From Bacteroidota bacterium (GTDB lineage: Bacteria > Bacteroidota > Bacteroidia > AKYH767-A > OLB10), in assembly GCA_016713445.1 (NCBI GenBank), contig JADJPB010000004.1, positions 310,001 to 374,000 of the forward strand: 64,000 nucleotides of DNA, written 5' to 3'. The stretch's first letter is position 1. Each line of letters begins with the position of its first letter. The position numbers and the translations under genes are program-made. Shown piece by piece: positions 27,848-38,065 of the stretch. The notes beneath the pieces were generated by a model. It saw only the letters and a program-made list of their open reading frames with translations. It was not told where the DNA came from and searched no databases.

Positions 27848-28878
27848 ATGACTCAAACATTAACTCCCGGTAAAAGATTTATTACGTTAGGCCAATTCAT
27901 TATTGAACGTCAAAGTGATTTCCCTTTTGCTAAAGGTGAGCTGAGTAGATTGTTGAGAGATATTGGTATAGCAGCAAAGGTGGTGAATCGCGAAGTGAAT
28001 AAGGCTGGACTCGCTGATATTTTAGGCGATCATGGAGATATGAATGTGCAAGGGAAGATCAAAAGAAGCTGGATGTTTATGCCAAGGAACAGTTCATCAT
28101 GGCCTTGGGCGCAGGCGGTGAATGCATTGCGATTGCATCTGAAGGAAATGAAGATCTGGTTGAGATTGATAGTAAGGTATCGAAGAACGCACGTTATGTT
28201 GTATGTATTGATCCTTTAGATGGATCATCCAATATTGATGTAAATGTTAATATTGGAACTATATTTTCCATCTATAGAAGACAAGAAGATAAACATGGTC
28301 CATTGGATGTATCTGATTTTATGCAAAAAGGAACAGAACAAGTCGCCGCTGGGTATGTTATTTATGGTTCGAGTACTATGTTGGTTTATACCACTGGAAA
28401 AGGGGTGAACGGATTTACTTTAGACCCTTCCATTGGTGAATTTTGCCTCTCGCATCCAGATATGATGATTCCTAAAGATGGAGCGATCTACAGCATCAAT
28501 GAAGGAAATTACCGTCATTTTTCAGAGGGAGTGAAAGACTATATCAAATATTGTCAGGAAGATGATAAGTCTACTAATCGTCCTTATTCTACCCGTTATC
28601 TTCGTTCACTCGTAGCTGATTTCCATCGAAATATGATAAAAGGAGGAATTTATATTTATCCGGCTACCGGAAAAGCTAAAAATGGACAGCTAAGACTTCT
28701 TTATGAGTGTAATCCATTGGCATTCATTATTGAACAAGCTGGCGGAAAAGCCTCCGATGGTTTTACTAGAATCATGGAATTACAACCTGAATCCTTGCAT
28801 CAACGCGTACCTTTATTTATTGGTTCCACGAATATGGTGTTGAAAGCAGAAGAGATGCTTGCTGCGAGAAAAAGTTAG
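27848..28878 (+). CDS. fbp: Class I fructose-1,6-bisphosphatase (frame broken once)
   Basis: Gluconeogenic enzyme, 343 aa after repair, matching class I length. The N-terminus [32 protein letters not shown] is typical. The frame is lost at GGG 28052-28054; one more G reads [35 protein letters not shown]. Metal and substrate motifs follow: [26 protein letters not shown], the [28 protein letters not shown] block and [10 protein letters not shown]. It converges with the M20 gene, stops 17 bp apart. Confidence 0.93.
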
Positions 28879-28895
28879 TAAAATATTTTTGCGGG

Positions 28896-29989
28896 TTAAG
28901 ATTGCAATTCGCAAATGGCTAGCCAAGCCATCAATCCAGTTCCAATTTGTAACGCATTTTCTTCGATGTCGAATGTAGGCGTGTGGACCGATGAAATAAT
29001 GCCACGCGATTCATTGCGTGTTCCTAATCGATAAAACTTCGTTTAGCACGTGCAGTTAATGCTTCGTCATTGTATAATGCAGGATAACCTTTTCTGATTT
29101 CGAATTCTAATTTTCCACCCATCGATTCTACTAATTGATGCGCTAAGTCGAGCATGCTTTTGTGCGCTTTTTCACGCCACTTTTCATCGAGCGTTCTGAA
29201 TGTTCCTTCAATGTAAACTTCATCTGGAATTACATTCGTAGCACCATTAGCGATTACTTTTCCAAAGGAAAGTACACTCGGCATAATTGGATTTGCAGCA
29301 CGACTCACAATCTGTTGCATCGCAACAATTAAGTGCGATGTGATGAGTACTGGATCGATGTTTAAATGTGGTGTGGCTCCATGTCCTCCTTTTCCTTTTA
29401 CTTTTAAATAAAGCTCATCTGTACTGGCCATGTAAATTCCACTTTTGAACCCTACTTTTCCTGCTGGAATAAACGGCATCACATGCTGCCCTAATACTCC
29501 TGTTGGTCTAGGATTCTCCAATACACCTTCTTTGATCATCATGGAAGCTCCGCCTGGAAGTTTTTCTTCACCCGGTTGAAATATCAATTTGATGGTTCCT
29601 TCGAATTCACTTTTCAATTGATTTAAAATAGACGCAGCACCAAGAAGTGAAGAAGTATGCGCATCATGTCCGCAAGCGTGCATGACACCTTCATTCTGAC
29701 TTCGGTAAGGCACGTCGTTAGTTTCGATGATCGGCAAGGCGTCCATGTCGGCGCGAAGTGCGATTACTTTGGAAGAAGGATTCTTTCCTTCGATGAGCCC
29801 TACTAATCCGGTTCCGGCAACTTTATCTTTAAATGGAATTCCAAGTGCCGTTAATTTTTCTGCAACAAATTTAGAAGTGTTATACTCCATAAATGATAAT
29901 TCGGGATGGCTATGCAAGTGCCGACGAATCGCAACTATCTCTTCGTGTTGTTTAGTGGCGAGTTCTTGCACTTTTTTAGCTTGAATCAT
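28896..29989 (-). CDS. M20 family amidohydrolase (frame broken near the 3' end)
   Basis: 364 aa after repair. Metal-site motifs of the M20D (N-acyl amino acid/hippurate hydrolase) group are intact: ALRADMDALPI, HACGHDAHTSSLLGAASIL, FQPGEEKLPGGASMMI and GGHGATPH. The frame is lost at the A run 29033-29036 (+ strand), where one more base lets the minus strand read RSFYRLGTRNESRGIISSVHTPTFDIEENALQIG to TAA at 28896-28898. That segment includes the usual late VHTPTFDIEE motif with the last metal-binding His. Substrate uncertain; a deacylase of N-acyl amino acids is most likely. Confidence 0.88.
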
Positions 29990-30052
29990 TTTATGAGGAG
30001 TATATAATATTATAGAAAAGTGAATGTTATTTATTAGAGAGATGCATTGTGA

Positions 30053-33000
30053 TTAGAAGTCGAGGCCAAGGGAGAAGTAAAATATTCTCTCTTGTACTTC
30101 TCCGTCGTCAACTCCCCAAGCCCAATCTGCGCGAAGGAAATAGCCAAGTACTCTACTGCGTAATCCAAATCCATATCCACCCACGATAGGCTCCACCGTT
30201 TTTGTAACGGAGATGCTGATCGGATTTCCATTATAATCTTTTCTAAATAAGGAATTGGATTTATCGTAAGGATTAGGTCCCGTCCAGGCAGTACCAATAT
30301 CACCAAATCCGATGATTTGGAAATTGCGAATGAAATCTGAACGTATGGGTTTGTTGACTAAGTATTGGAAGATGGGTAAACGCAATTCACTATTGATAAG
30401 CGCAAAACTGTTTCCATTTCTGATGTTTTGAATGAATCCGCGCATATTCGTTGCCAGCGCCTGAAATGCATATCGTTGTGTTTGGTCAATCTGAATATCA
30501 TAATTGAAATTGTCGGTTGGCGTAAATGCATTGTCGGTAGATCCTAAATAGTAAATCAATTTACGCGTCCCAAAAGAAGTGCTAGCTGCAAACCTATTTG
30601 CCCAAATAAATTGACGGTGGATCTTTAAGTAATGTCTAAAATCAGCACCGATCACACCCAGCACCGCATTTTTTTGGTCGATCTGCTGATAGAGCTCTGC
30701 AAAAACTTTATAGCGAAGTCCATTATATAGATTTAATCCGGTATTGATGGAGTTGTCATAAACAAATTCGCCACGTGCCGATCCCCAATGTATGAATTGA
30801 TTAGGAATGGTGAGATTAACAAGATCGGTGCTGAGTGTAGCCAATCGATCATTTCGATAAGCTACCATTCCGCGAACGCTTGCTAAATCATTGAACGGCC
30901 AACGTACATTGTACTTTACTTCGTGTGTATGTACTCTATAAAGAGAGAAACTTGTTACTTCTTCACGACCTTGTCGATAGAATGAAATGGATTTGTCGAG
31001 ACGATTTCTTAAGTTTTCATAACGAACATAATATTCATTGGAATTTAAATTTCCACTCAAGCGGAAACCTCCTACAATTCGGTAGTCATCAAAAAGATCA
31101 TTGACACCAATCTTAAATAAAGCATTTAATCCAGGATAAAAATAAACTGCGCCACCTGTGTATGCCTGATATGTTTCATTCAATAAATTGTTGTCAAGTT
31201 GTGTGAGTACATAACTCGGAGCGAAGGCTAATTCGTAATTGCGTTGCTTGGGTAATTGATAGGATGCAGAATCTTCAGTTGGACCTTGAGCAATAACTGA
31301 AAGTGGAGATTCATCAATAGCTGAAGCATTCACATCTTCTAAATGAATGGTATCCGCAGCTGGCTTTTGAACAACAGGTTTTTCTTTTCTTTTTTTTTTT
31401 ATTTTTCTTGCGGGGAAAGTCCGACTGGAATACGTAATTGTTGATGTCGATGGACGAGCTATCGACTGTCTTTTCAGTGTTTGTTGGTTGTGACGAACTT
31501 TCTTGAGTAATCACTTTAACGTTCGTTCCGGTTGAAGATGATTTCTCTTTTTTCGGAGACACTGATCTTAAATTCTTATTACGCAATGAGGTTCTCTTGA
31601 GTGGCTCGCTAAGAATAGAAGTGGCGGATGGAGCAGGATTTAAAAAGATTTGATAGCGTGAATTCAAATGCATTAACTCTGCATACTTTGTTCCTTTGCC
31701 ACTTAAATCGTGCTGCAATACATTCCGTTTATAATCACTTTGCGCTTCTGCTTTCACAATATAACGGTAGTGGATTACCGTATCAATATAGGCGATGGCA
31801 CTGTCGAGGGTGGCGGTATAACGATTCTTAATTCCATTCTCGTCGCTGAGGTAGGAGAAATGAGAAGAGTCTAGTTGCATCGGCTCCGTTTCATTGATGC
31901 CGTAGGTATTTGTAAGTTGTAAAAGTTGTGCCGACTTATTCATGTAATCGTACAAGAAAATATCACTTGATACTGGAATTTCTAAATCATCGGCCTGTCG
32001 AATTGGAGTAGGGCGTAACGTATCTTCAGATCTTGTAGAGCTAAAGATGATGTAGCGATCGTCCATGACAAATTTAGGAGCCAAATCATCCCAACGATCT
32101 TTGGTGATTTGCGTGTATGTTTTAGTGCGCGGGCTAAAACTAAAAATATCGGATTGTCCTTTTTGAACAGCAGATAAAACAATTTCTGATCCAGAACTAT
32201 TGTAGGAAAAATCCAACACCTTATCGAAGTAAAAGAATTTATTTGATTCTTTTTACTTTTTACCAAACGTATAATAATCGAGCCACAGTTTCCCCTTCTT
32301 CTCTTTTACAGCACTTAAATATCTGCCTGACGGGTGCCAAGCTAACGTGGGATAACTTAAATCCATGGCTTGATTCACTGACTTATATCCGCCTTTTGCA
32401 ATTTTTTTTCTTTTCTTGGTGCGTACGTCATAAAGCCAAATTTTATACTTGCCTAAATCGTTGGTAACATAAGCAACTTGGTTTCCGTCAGGGCTCACGC
32501 GCACTTGACTCAAATAACGATTTTGTTTTTTTAATACATAAACTGGAATGCCTTCGGGTAATTTTCTGTTTTTATCGTCCTCTATATATAAGTTCTGATA
32601 ATATTGAATCCAGTTTTTTCGAATTTCTTTTAGAGGTACGCCCAACACATAAATAAATCCATTTTCAATATTACGGTTGATACGCGTCATGTACAACAAA
32701 TTCGAAACGGATGTTTTCCCATATGTTTCTATGATGTAATTCCAAAGTGACATCCCTGCAAATTCAGCAGCTTGACCCGAAAGGTTGTCAAAATTGCGGT
32801 AATTCTTTCCGAGCACGGCATCACGCATTCTGCTATCCTCTTCGGGTGTCCATCCTTTGGCAACATATGCGATCAATCCATTCACATACCATTCAGGCAG
32901 ATTCAATAATACCGATGCTTGCAAACGATCTTTAATACTTCCGCCATACATCAGTTGATTTATCATCACCTGTGCCACACCAGCACGAATTTGTTCGCGG

Positions 33001-33422
33001 AAATGACGATAGTCTCCATCAAAATAAATCAGAATCTTATTTCCAACGATGCGTGTTAATCCACCGGTATTGGTATTTTGCTCTTCGCCTTCTAATCCAA
33101 TATTTGTTTGCTTTAGGTCCGTCAAACGGTTGTAAATAATAAATTGAAAACGACCATTAATCCGATAATCAAAAAGCTTTTCAATTTCCGCAATGTCTGC
33201 ATCTGCTGTCCGGCCGGTATAAACAGCAAGTTCTTGTCCGCCGAGGTAGAAATAGGTATCAAAATTTTTAAATCGGTAGAAAGTCCATAAAAAATCATTG
33301 TATTGAACTCTGTTCTTCCCAAAATTCATCTGCACCCCTCTTGTAAATTGAGCCTCAGTGGTAGAAGCCATGAGGGTAAAGATGAGCAGACAAGTTATTT
33401 TTTGTAAAATCGTTTTAGCCAT
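30053..33422 (-). CDS. Large TolB/PD40-repeat and beta-barrel protein (two lesions)
   Basis: One gene read in three pieces (32253-33422, 31314-32219, 30053-31333); 1122 aa after repair. It has a signal peptide (...STTEAQ). Residues about 25-270 resemble a gluzincin/peptidase-MA-like fold with LPEWYVNGLIAYVAKGW, but no HExxH is visible, so it is probably inactive. PD40/TolB-like propeller blades follow (SPDGNQVAYVTND, WHPSGRYL), then a charged linker and a C-terminal outer-membrane barrel ending FYFSLGLDF. The first break is an in-frame TAA (32253-32255); the second lies at the 11-T run 31390-31400. Similar fused proteins are often labelled TolB-like in Bacteroidota; function unknown, outer membrane likely. 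Confidence 0.78.
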
Positions 33423-33505
33423 AGATTCTAAGGGCTAAAATAGGTAATTTCAGCACTAAATTTTAGGAATTTATAAGTAAACGGGCGCAGAAGCCATGTA
33501 TTGCG

Positions 33506-33513
33506 TACTTTTG
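33506..33513 (+). promoter_or_regulatory. Candidate -7 box of gldC
   Basis: TACTTTTG, 22 nt before the gldC ATG; no matching TTG at -33. Confidence 0.38.
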
Positions 33514-33535
33514 ACACCTCGCTGACTAAAGAAAT

Positions 33536-33886
33536 ATGTCGATTAATACAAAAGTAGCCCGCCGATCCGAGATTAAAGTGATGGTGGAGTTGAATGAAGA
33601 AAAGCAGCCGGTTGGACTCCAATGGCTTGCTCAAGATGCTGGCTTAGAGGCAGAAAAACCTGCAAGTGCCATGCTCTTAGCTATTTGGGACAAAGCTGAA
33701 AAAAGCACCATGCGCATTGATTTGTGGACGCACGAGATGTCGGTAGAGGAAATGGAGTTTTTTATGTACGAGACCCTGGCGAGTATGGCCGATACCTACG
33801 AGCGATCCACTAGCGATAGTGAAATGGCGAAAGAGATCAAAGCTTTTGCGCATCGATTCGGAAAAGAGAAAAAAGTAATTAAGTAA
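33536..33886 (+). CDS. gldC: Gliding motility protein GldC
   Basis: A 116-aa protein with no signal peptide. It matches the GldC family in length and motifs: SEIKVMVELNEEKQPVGLQW, AMLLAIWDKAEKSTMRIDLWT and MSVEEMEFFMYETLASMADTYERST. In Flavobacterium GldC supports gliding and is one of the few cytoplasmic Gld proteins; its biochemical role is not settled. Many non-gliding Bacteroidota keep it, so presence alone does not prove motility. It lies 71 nt upstream of engB on the same strand. Confidence 0.88.
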   Translation: MSINTKVARRSEIKVMVELNEEKQPVGLQWLAQDAGLEAEKPASAMLLAIWDKAEKSTMRIDLWTHEMSVEEMEFFMYETLASMADTYERSTSDSEMAKEIKAFAHRFGKEKKVIK

Positions 33887-33957
33887 TTTTTGTTTTATTC
33901 CTTTCTGTAGATGGGTTTAAAGACAAGAAAATAGTTAAACAATAAGGAGAAAAAATT

Positions 33958-34587
33958 GTGAAAGTTAAAACGGCGACATTTGTAAAGAGTTCTGGCAAAG
34001 TAGAACAACTTCCCGAAGCCGACTTGCCGGAGTTTGCATTCATTGGACGATCCAATGTGGGAAAGTCGTCGCTTATTAATTTTTTGGTGAACAAAAAAGA
34101 GTTGGCGCATACTTCTGGAAGTCCGGGAAAAACTCAAACCATCAATCACTTTCTTATAAACAAAAGCTGGTACTTAGTCGATTTACCTGGATATGGTTTT
34201 GCGAAAGTAGCGCAATCGATGCGTTCCGATTGGGAAAAAACATTGTATAAATACCTAGGCAAGCGCGAAAATTTATTGACTGTATTTGTATTAGTTGATG
34301 TTCGCATCGAACCGCAAAAAAAAGATTTAGCTTTTTTAAAAACCATTGGTGAACATGGCTTAGCCATTGCTATTGTGTTCACCAAAGCCGATAAAATTAG
34401 TAAGGAGCAACTCAACAACAACATTGAAGCGTTCAGAAATGCGATGTTAGAAGATTGGGAAGAGACTCCGCCATTTTTTGTTACTTCGGTTGTGGAAGAA
34501 AAAGGAAAAGAGGAATTGCTAAAATACATTGCTGAAACTTCTACTGTTTTTATCGCGCCGAAGAAAGGTGCGAAATTGAATTTTTAG
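33958..34587 (+). CDS. engB: Ribosome biogenesis GTPase EngB (YihA/YsxC)
   Basis: A 209-aa GTPase assisting assembly of the large ribosomal subunit. G1 GRSNVGKS (30-37), G3 DLPG (75-78) and G4 TKAD (142-145) are present, with the family's GKTQTINHF switch region. It has a GTG start at 33958; an AAGGAG about 10 nt upstream is one of the few good Shine-Dalgarno matches in this window and supports that start. It probably shares a transcript with gldC. Confidence 0.93.
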   Translation: MKVKTATFVKSSGKVEQLPEADLPEFAFIGRSNVGKSSLINFLVNKKELAHTSGSPGKTQTINHFLINKSWYLVDLPGYGFAKVAQSMRSDWEKTLYKYLGKRENLLTVFVLVDVRIEPQKKDLAFLKTIGEHGLAIAIVFTKADKISKEQLNNNIEAFRNAMLEDWEETPPFFVTSVVEEKGKEELLKYIAETSTVFIAPKKGAKLNF

Positions 34588-35169
34588 AGTGTGATCGGAT
34601 TAATTTTAGTAAATAGAATTTCTCGTTTTATCTAAGTTTAATGGCCGCAGATTTATTAGGATCTATTATGATTTGCATTGTTTTTCTTCTAGATAAAAAT
34701 AAATTCGTACTTTGAAAAGTTTTTTAGTTGGGATTAAATTAAGATGGAACACGGATGACACGGATAATTAGGATTTACACGGATTTGGTTTTATCTGAAA
34801 CAAAATTTGACTATGTGACATCAGTGCCAAGCAAATAGGTTATAATGGGAAAGTTTGCGCCTTCGCGCCTTTTTAACCTAAGCTTGCCGAGGGTTGCCAG
34901 AAAATTTTTCGAAGCGCAGCCTTTGCGACTCCGCGCCTTTGCGAGAAAATTTTTGGCAGCGCAGCCTTAGCGCCCTTTTTAACCTGAGCTTGCCGAGGGT
35001 TGCGAGCAATTTTATCGTCTATCGGACTCAGCATTTTTAATATACTCAGAAAGAAGCCTAGGCTTCAAGATCGCAAAATGCGACCATGTAGTGAGGGGGA
35101 AATATAAAATACTTACCTTTGGTTTTACAGAAAGTGAAGTACCACATTCTCATTTTAATAAATAAAATC
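34588..35169. other. Repeat-rich spacer without genes
   Basis: At 34746-34788 there is a cluster of ACACGGAT-type units. From about 34852 to 35010 two related modules follow each other (GCGCC...TTTTTAACCT, AGCTTGCCGAGGGTTGC and GCGCAGCCTT each occur twice) together with CTTTGCGA/CCTTTGCGAG octamers like those of the 44-bp array. A 12-bp palindrome AAGCCTAGGCTT is near 35053-35064. I see no gene or RNA here. Confidence 0.7.
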
Positions 35170-35547
35170 ATGAATAAACTTTTTGTAAATTTATTAATAG
35201 TAGGCTGTGTAGCTCTATTTATACAAGGAAGTCCAAGACACGACATTGACGAACAAATATTAATAAAATGGAGAAGTGATCCATGGGGATGTAATGACGT
35301 TAGAGACGGACCTATGATGGATAAGATTTTGATGTATGCTTCTGGATTAGATCACCAAGGTAAATTAGAATTGTTTTCAAAATTGGGACAGCCTGATAAA
35401 ATGATCTACCATCGAGGTAAAAAAAGAAGTTATTATTATATTGATTGTAATTGTGTTGATGGGAAAGCTATTCCAAATACCCAAGGTGCAGAATTGGAAG
35501 TGATTCAGGATAGTTTGAATATTTATTTCACGTTTGCTAATTATTGA
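35170..35547 (+). CDS. Small exported protein of unknown function
   Basis: About 125 aa. ATG 35170 opens a short signal sequence (MNKLFVNLLIVGCVALFIQGS). IVGC could be a lipobox, but the hydrophobic stretch continues after the Cys, so lipoprotein or plain secretion is undecided. The mature part has WGCND, a KLGQPDKMIYHRGKKRSYYYIDC segment and a strand-rich end; the pattern around LGQPD resembles small SmpA/BamE-like folds, but I cannot assign the family. Isolated between two repeat-rich spacers. Confidence 0.6.
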   Translation: MNKLFVNLLIVGCVALFIQGSPRHDIDEQILIKWRSDPWGCNDVRDGPMMDKILMYASGLDHQGKLELFSKLGQPDKMIYHRGKKRSYYYIDCNCVDGKAIPNTQGAELEVIQDSLNIYFTFANY

Positions 35548-35771
35548 ATGAACTATAAATAGAAGCAATTCTAGATAGCTTAACTTCATAGATTAAATTC
35601 AGGACGGAAAATAGGAGAGCGCCATGGAGGACTTACTTCTCTGAATTTTTTTTGAATTTTTTTTCCAATCTTTTTTAGGCACAACATTAAAATTAATTTT
35701 TTTCCATACCCACTTAAAGTGAATGTTAATTTTTACTGGTGATGAATTTGTACAATGAAATATATCTTGAA

Positions 35772-35807
35772 CTTTGTGGCTTTGCGGCTTTGCGCCTTTG
35801 CGAGAAA
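35772..35807. repeat. CTTTGCGN octamer array
   Basis: Four consecutive octamers (CTTTGTGG, CTTTGCGG, CTTTGCGC, CTTTGCGA) are followed by GAAAC, the same building block as inside the 44-bp array at 370-728. Confidence 0.8.
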
Positions 35808-35892
35808 CTTTAGCGAAGAGCAATTGGCGAAGAAAGAAGCATTACTCGACTGCGAATAAGTTATTGCAAGCATAAAGTTCAAGCCTCTCCCT

Positions 35893-35908
35893 TCGCGAGG
35901 CTTCGCGA
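35893..35908. repeat. TCGCGA-N4-TCGCGA element, copy 4
   Basis: Hexamers separated by GGCT, embedded in the longer repeat shared with copy 1. Confidence 0.7.
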
Positions 35909-36011
35909 CCTCTCCAGAGGAGAGGGAGTAAAAAAAGAGTTAAATAAAATTTTGATTTAACCATAGAAATCTTTGCGAGCCATTTTAGCTTCGAAACTTC
36001 ATGTGAGTTCA

Positions 36012-36061
36012 TTCAACATATCCAACTAATATGTTGAAATTATTGCAAAACTTCAACATAT
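36012..36061. repeat. Three TTCAACATAT motifs, two forming a palindrome
   Basis: TTCAACATAT (36012-36021) and its reverse complement (36029-36038) form a perfect 10-bp hairpin with a 7-nt loop, and a third direct copy is at 36052-36061. Confidence 0.7.
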
Positions 36062-36295
36062 TATACAAATTAGTGAATGCTAAAAACATATCCTTCAGTG
36101 CGAATTGCTTCTTAAAATGTAGCTCGGGTTGTTTTGAAATTATTACTTGAAAAATAGTCTTCAATACAATTAAATGACATTTCTTGTGATTCTTCAACAG
36201 AGTCTTGGAATGCCCTCGTTTATTGAAAGTGGGCAAATATTGCAAAAAAATGCCCTTGTACGGTTGTGTCGATAAATCTATATTTAGCTAAATTC

Positions 36296-37221
36296 CTACT
36301 TCACATACGTCTTAATATGCCGCTCCTTCTTCGATTCGTAAATATCTTCTAACGTAACTAAAATTCCGGTTTCTTCTACGTCTCCAAAATGTTCGTTTAC
36401 CGAAGTGCCAAAGGTGCGCATGGTGGCGCTTAAATTCATGTAGGCATTTACTAAAGGTGGAATGTTTTCTCCTCGAGCACGTACATGATGGTTGAGAATT
36501 TTATGCGCTTCTTTGTAAGAGAGTCCCGTAATTTCTTGTGCAAATACACTCATGTCGTTTTCGATGTTGAGCGGATAAATCGCGGAGACTAATTTTTCGT
36601 TATCGGGAAAAAAGGTATTCATGAAAAATAAAATCATATCGCGCGCTTCTCTTTGGAAATGCGGATACATAGTTACTTTTCCGAAAAATATTTTATTTGT
36701 GGATAATCAATATGAATAGCGCCTAAACCATCCCATAAATTATCGAGAGAAAATAATCCCTTTCGGTTTTCTGGTCGAGGTTGGTATTTGGGTTGTACAA
36801 ACGATCTTCCCAGCTCAATGGTGTAGGGCATATAATCATCAACAAATTTTTTTGAAAAGGAAAATAATTCGGCGGTGGCTAATTCATAATTTCCTGCTTG
36901 GTCTTTTCCTACTTTACCGCATTCAATAAATCGGTAACCTCCAATAATTTCTTTGTCTTCGGGATTCCATGCGATGAGTTGTTCGTAGCAATTTTCATTC
37001 GTGTCGAAATGATCAAGGTCACAATCTAATCCTGTGCCGCCGCCCGATTCTCTAAAGGTCACTTCACGGAGTCGACCAATTTCGCGAACAACATTCGGCG
37101 CATTATGATGATTCAAAATATACAAATGATTAGAGCCATTATTCGTCACGCGAACAAAGCGGTCTTTCGATAATTCTTTTTCGAGAATTTCTAACGGTAT
37201 GGCTGGAATAATATCTTGCAT
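36296..37221 (-). CDS. GNAT-type N-acyltransferase, GlsB/OlsB-like (frame broken once)
   Basis: 308 aa after repair. Proteins of this family transfer a 3-hydroxy fatty acid to the amino group of glycine or ornithine, the first step of glycine/ornithine lipid synthesis in Bacteroidota. The N-terminal part has REVTFRESGGGTGLDCDLDHFD and ELGRSFVQPKYQ; the C-terminal part has QREARDMILFFMNTFFPD. The frame is lost at the + strand TTTT 36677-36680; one more base reads YFSEKVTMYPHFQREARD, restoring the conserved KVTMYP motif. It lies 4 nt downstream of the acyltransferase gene. Confidence 0.85.
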
Positions 37222-37225
37222 CGTT

Positions 37226-38065
37226 TTAAGCTTCGAATTCGTCTTTTCCTTCGGCTAAATTATAAATATGTGACTTAATTTTTTGTGCCCATTCCTGATC
37301 ATTATGCTTTTGTGTTAACAATTGATAGGGGATAGGTTTTCCAATGGTGATATGTATCTTCTTTCCATCTTGATGGTACATCTCATCCATCAAATAAAAC
37401 ATTTCAATATTAACTTTGATACCCAACTTTTCTCTCCACCATGCAAGATTATAGAAGAATTTTGAATTCTTTCCTGCAATGTGCACGGGGATGATAATTC
37501 TCTGATGTTTTTTTGCTTTCGCCACAAAACTCTTTTTCCAAACTAAATCGCGAATGATTCCATGTTCTTGTTTGCGAGATACGAGTCCTGAAGGAAAGAT
37601 GAGCATCGCAATATCACTCGCATAATAGGAGTCGATTACATCTAGCACTTCCGTTGAATTTTTGCCATGCTTGTTCACGCCAATGAATAGGTCGCTCAAG
37701 TTTTTGATGTTTAGCAAAACATCGTTCACAATAAATTTGATATCCTTTCTTTTTCGAGCAACGGTTTGCATTAACGCAATGGAATCTAATCCGCCAATGG
37801 GGTGATTCGCAGCAATAATGCATCCTCCTTTTTCTGGTATATTTTCTAATCCATCAAAAGATACTTCAGCACCAAATTCTCTTATAATTTCATCTACAAA
37901 AGCGTGGGAATGCTTATCGCCTTGTCGACGAATAAAATCATTTACATGGTCTTGATGAATAATTTTCTTCAACACAAATCCTGGCATCCATCTTAAAAGA
38001 GAAGGATTCTTGGATTGAATGACGGCTTCAATATCAATAAACTTCGCTTGAGCTTCTGGGGACAT
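37226..38065 (-). CDS. Lysophospholipid-type O-acyltransferase, GlsA/OlsA-like
   Basis: 279 aa. It has the PlsC motifs NHPIGGLD (NHx4D) and FPSG (in place of FPEG), with an R/K-rich region between. Together with the adjacent GNAT enzyme it matches the two-enzyme route to diacylated glycine or ornithine lipids: this one would add the second acyl chain onto the hydroxyl of the 3-hydroxyacyl group. It is peripheral or membrane-associated on the cytoplasmic side. First gene of the two-gene operon. Confidence 0.85.
   Translation of the reverse strand: MSPEAQAKFIDIEAVIQSKNPSLLRWMPGFVLKKIIHQDHVNDFIRRQGDKHSHAFVDEIIREFGAEVSFDGLENIPEKGGCIIAANHPIGGLDSIALMQTVARKRKDIKFIVNDVLLNIKNLSDLFIGVNKHGKNSTEVLDVIDSYYASDIAMLIFPSGLVSRKQEHGIIRDLVWKKSFVAKAKKHQRIIIPVHIAGKNSKFFYNLAWWREKLGIKVNIEMFYLMDEMYHQDGKKIHITIGKPIPYQLLTQKHNDQEWAQKIKSHIYNLAEGKDEFEA

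Larger units (their letters stand above)
35548..36295. other. Repeat-rich spacer without a convincing gene
   Basis: It contains an octamer array (35772-35807), a copy of the segment also seen near 833-875 (about 35880-35925) and a triple TTCAACATAT motif (36012-36061). A minus-strand reading frame of 78 codons at 36009-36245 has no recognisable domain, no good start region and A/T-rich composition; I do not call it. Confidence 0.6.

Noticed and set aside
29727..29984. Plus-strand frame antisense to the M20 gene
   Set aside because: Overlaps strongly conserved metal-site motifs on the other strand and has no domain of its own.
36009..36245. 78-codon minus-strand frame as a gene or transposase remnant
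   Set aside because: No recognisable motif, A/T-rich sequence and overlapping palindromic motifs; not supported.
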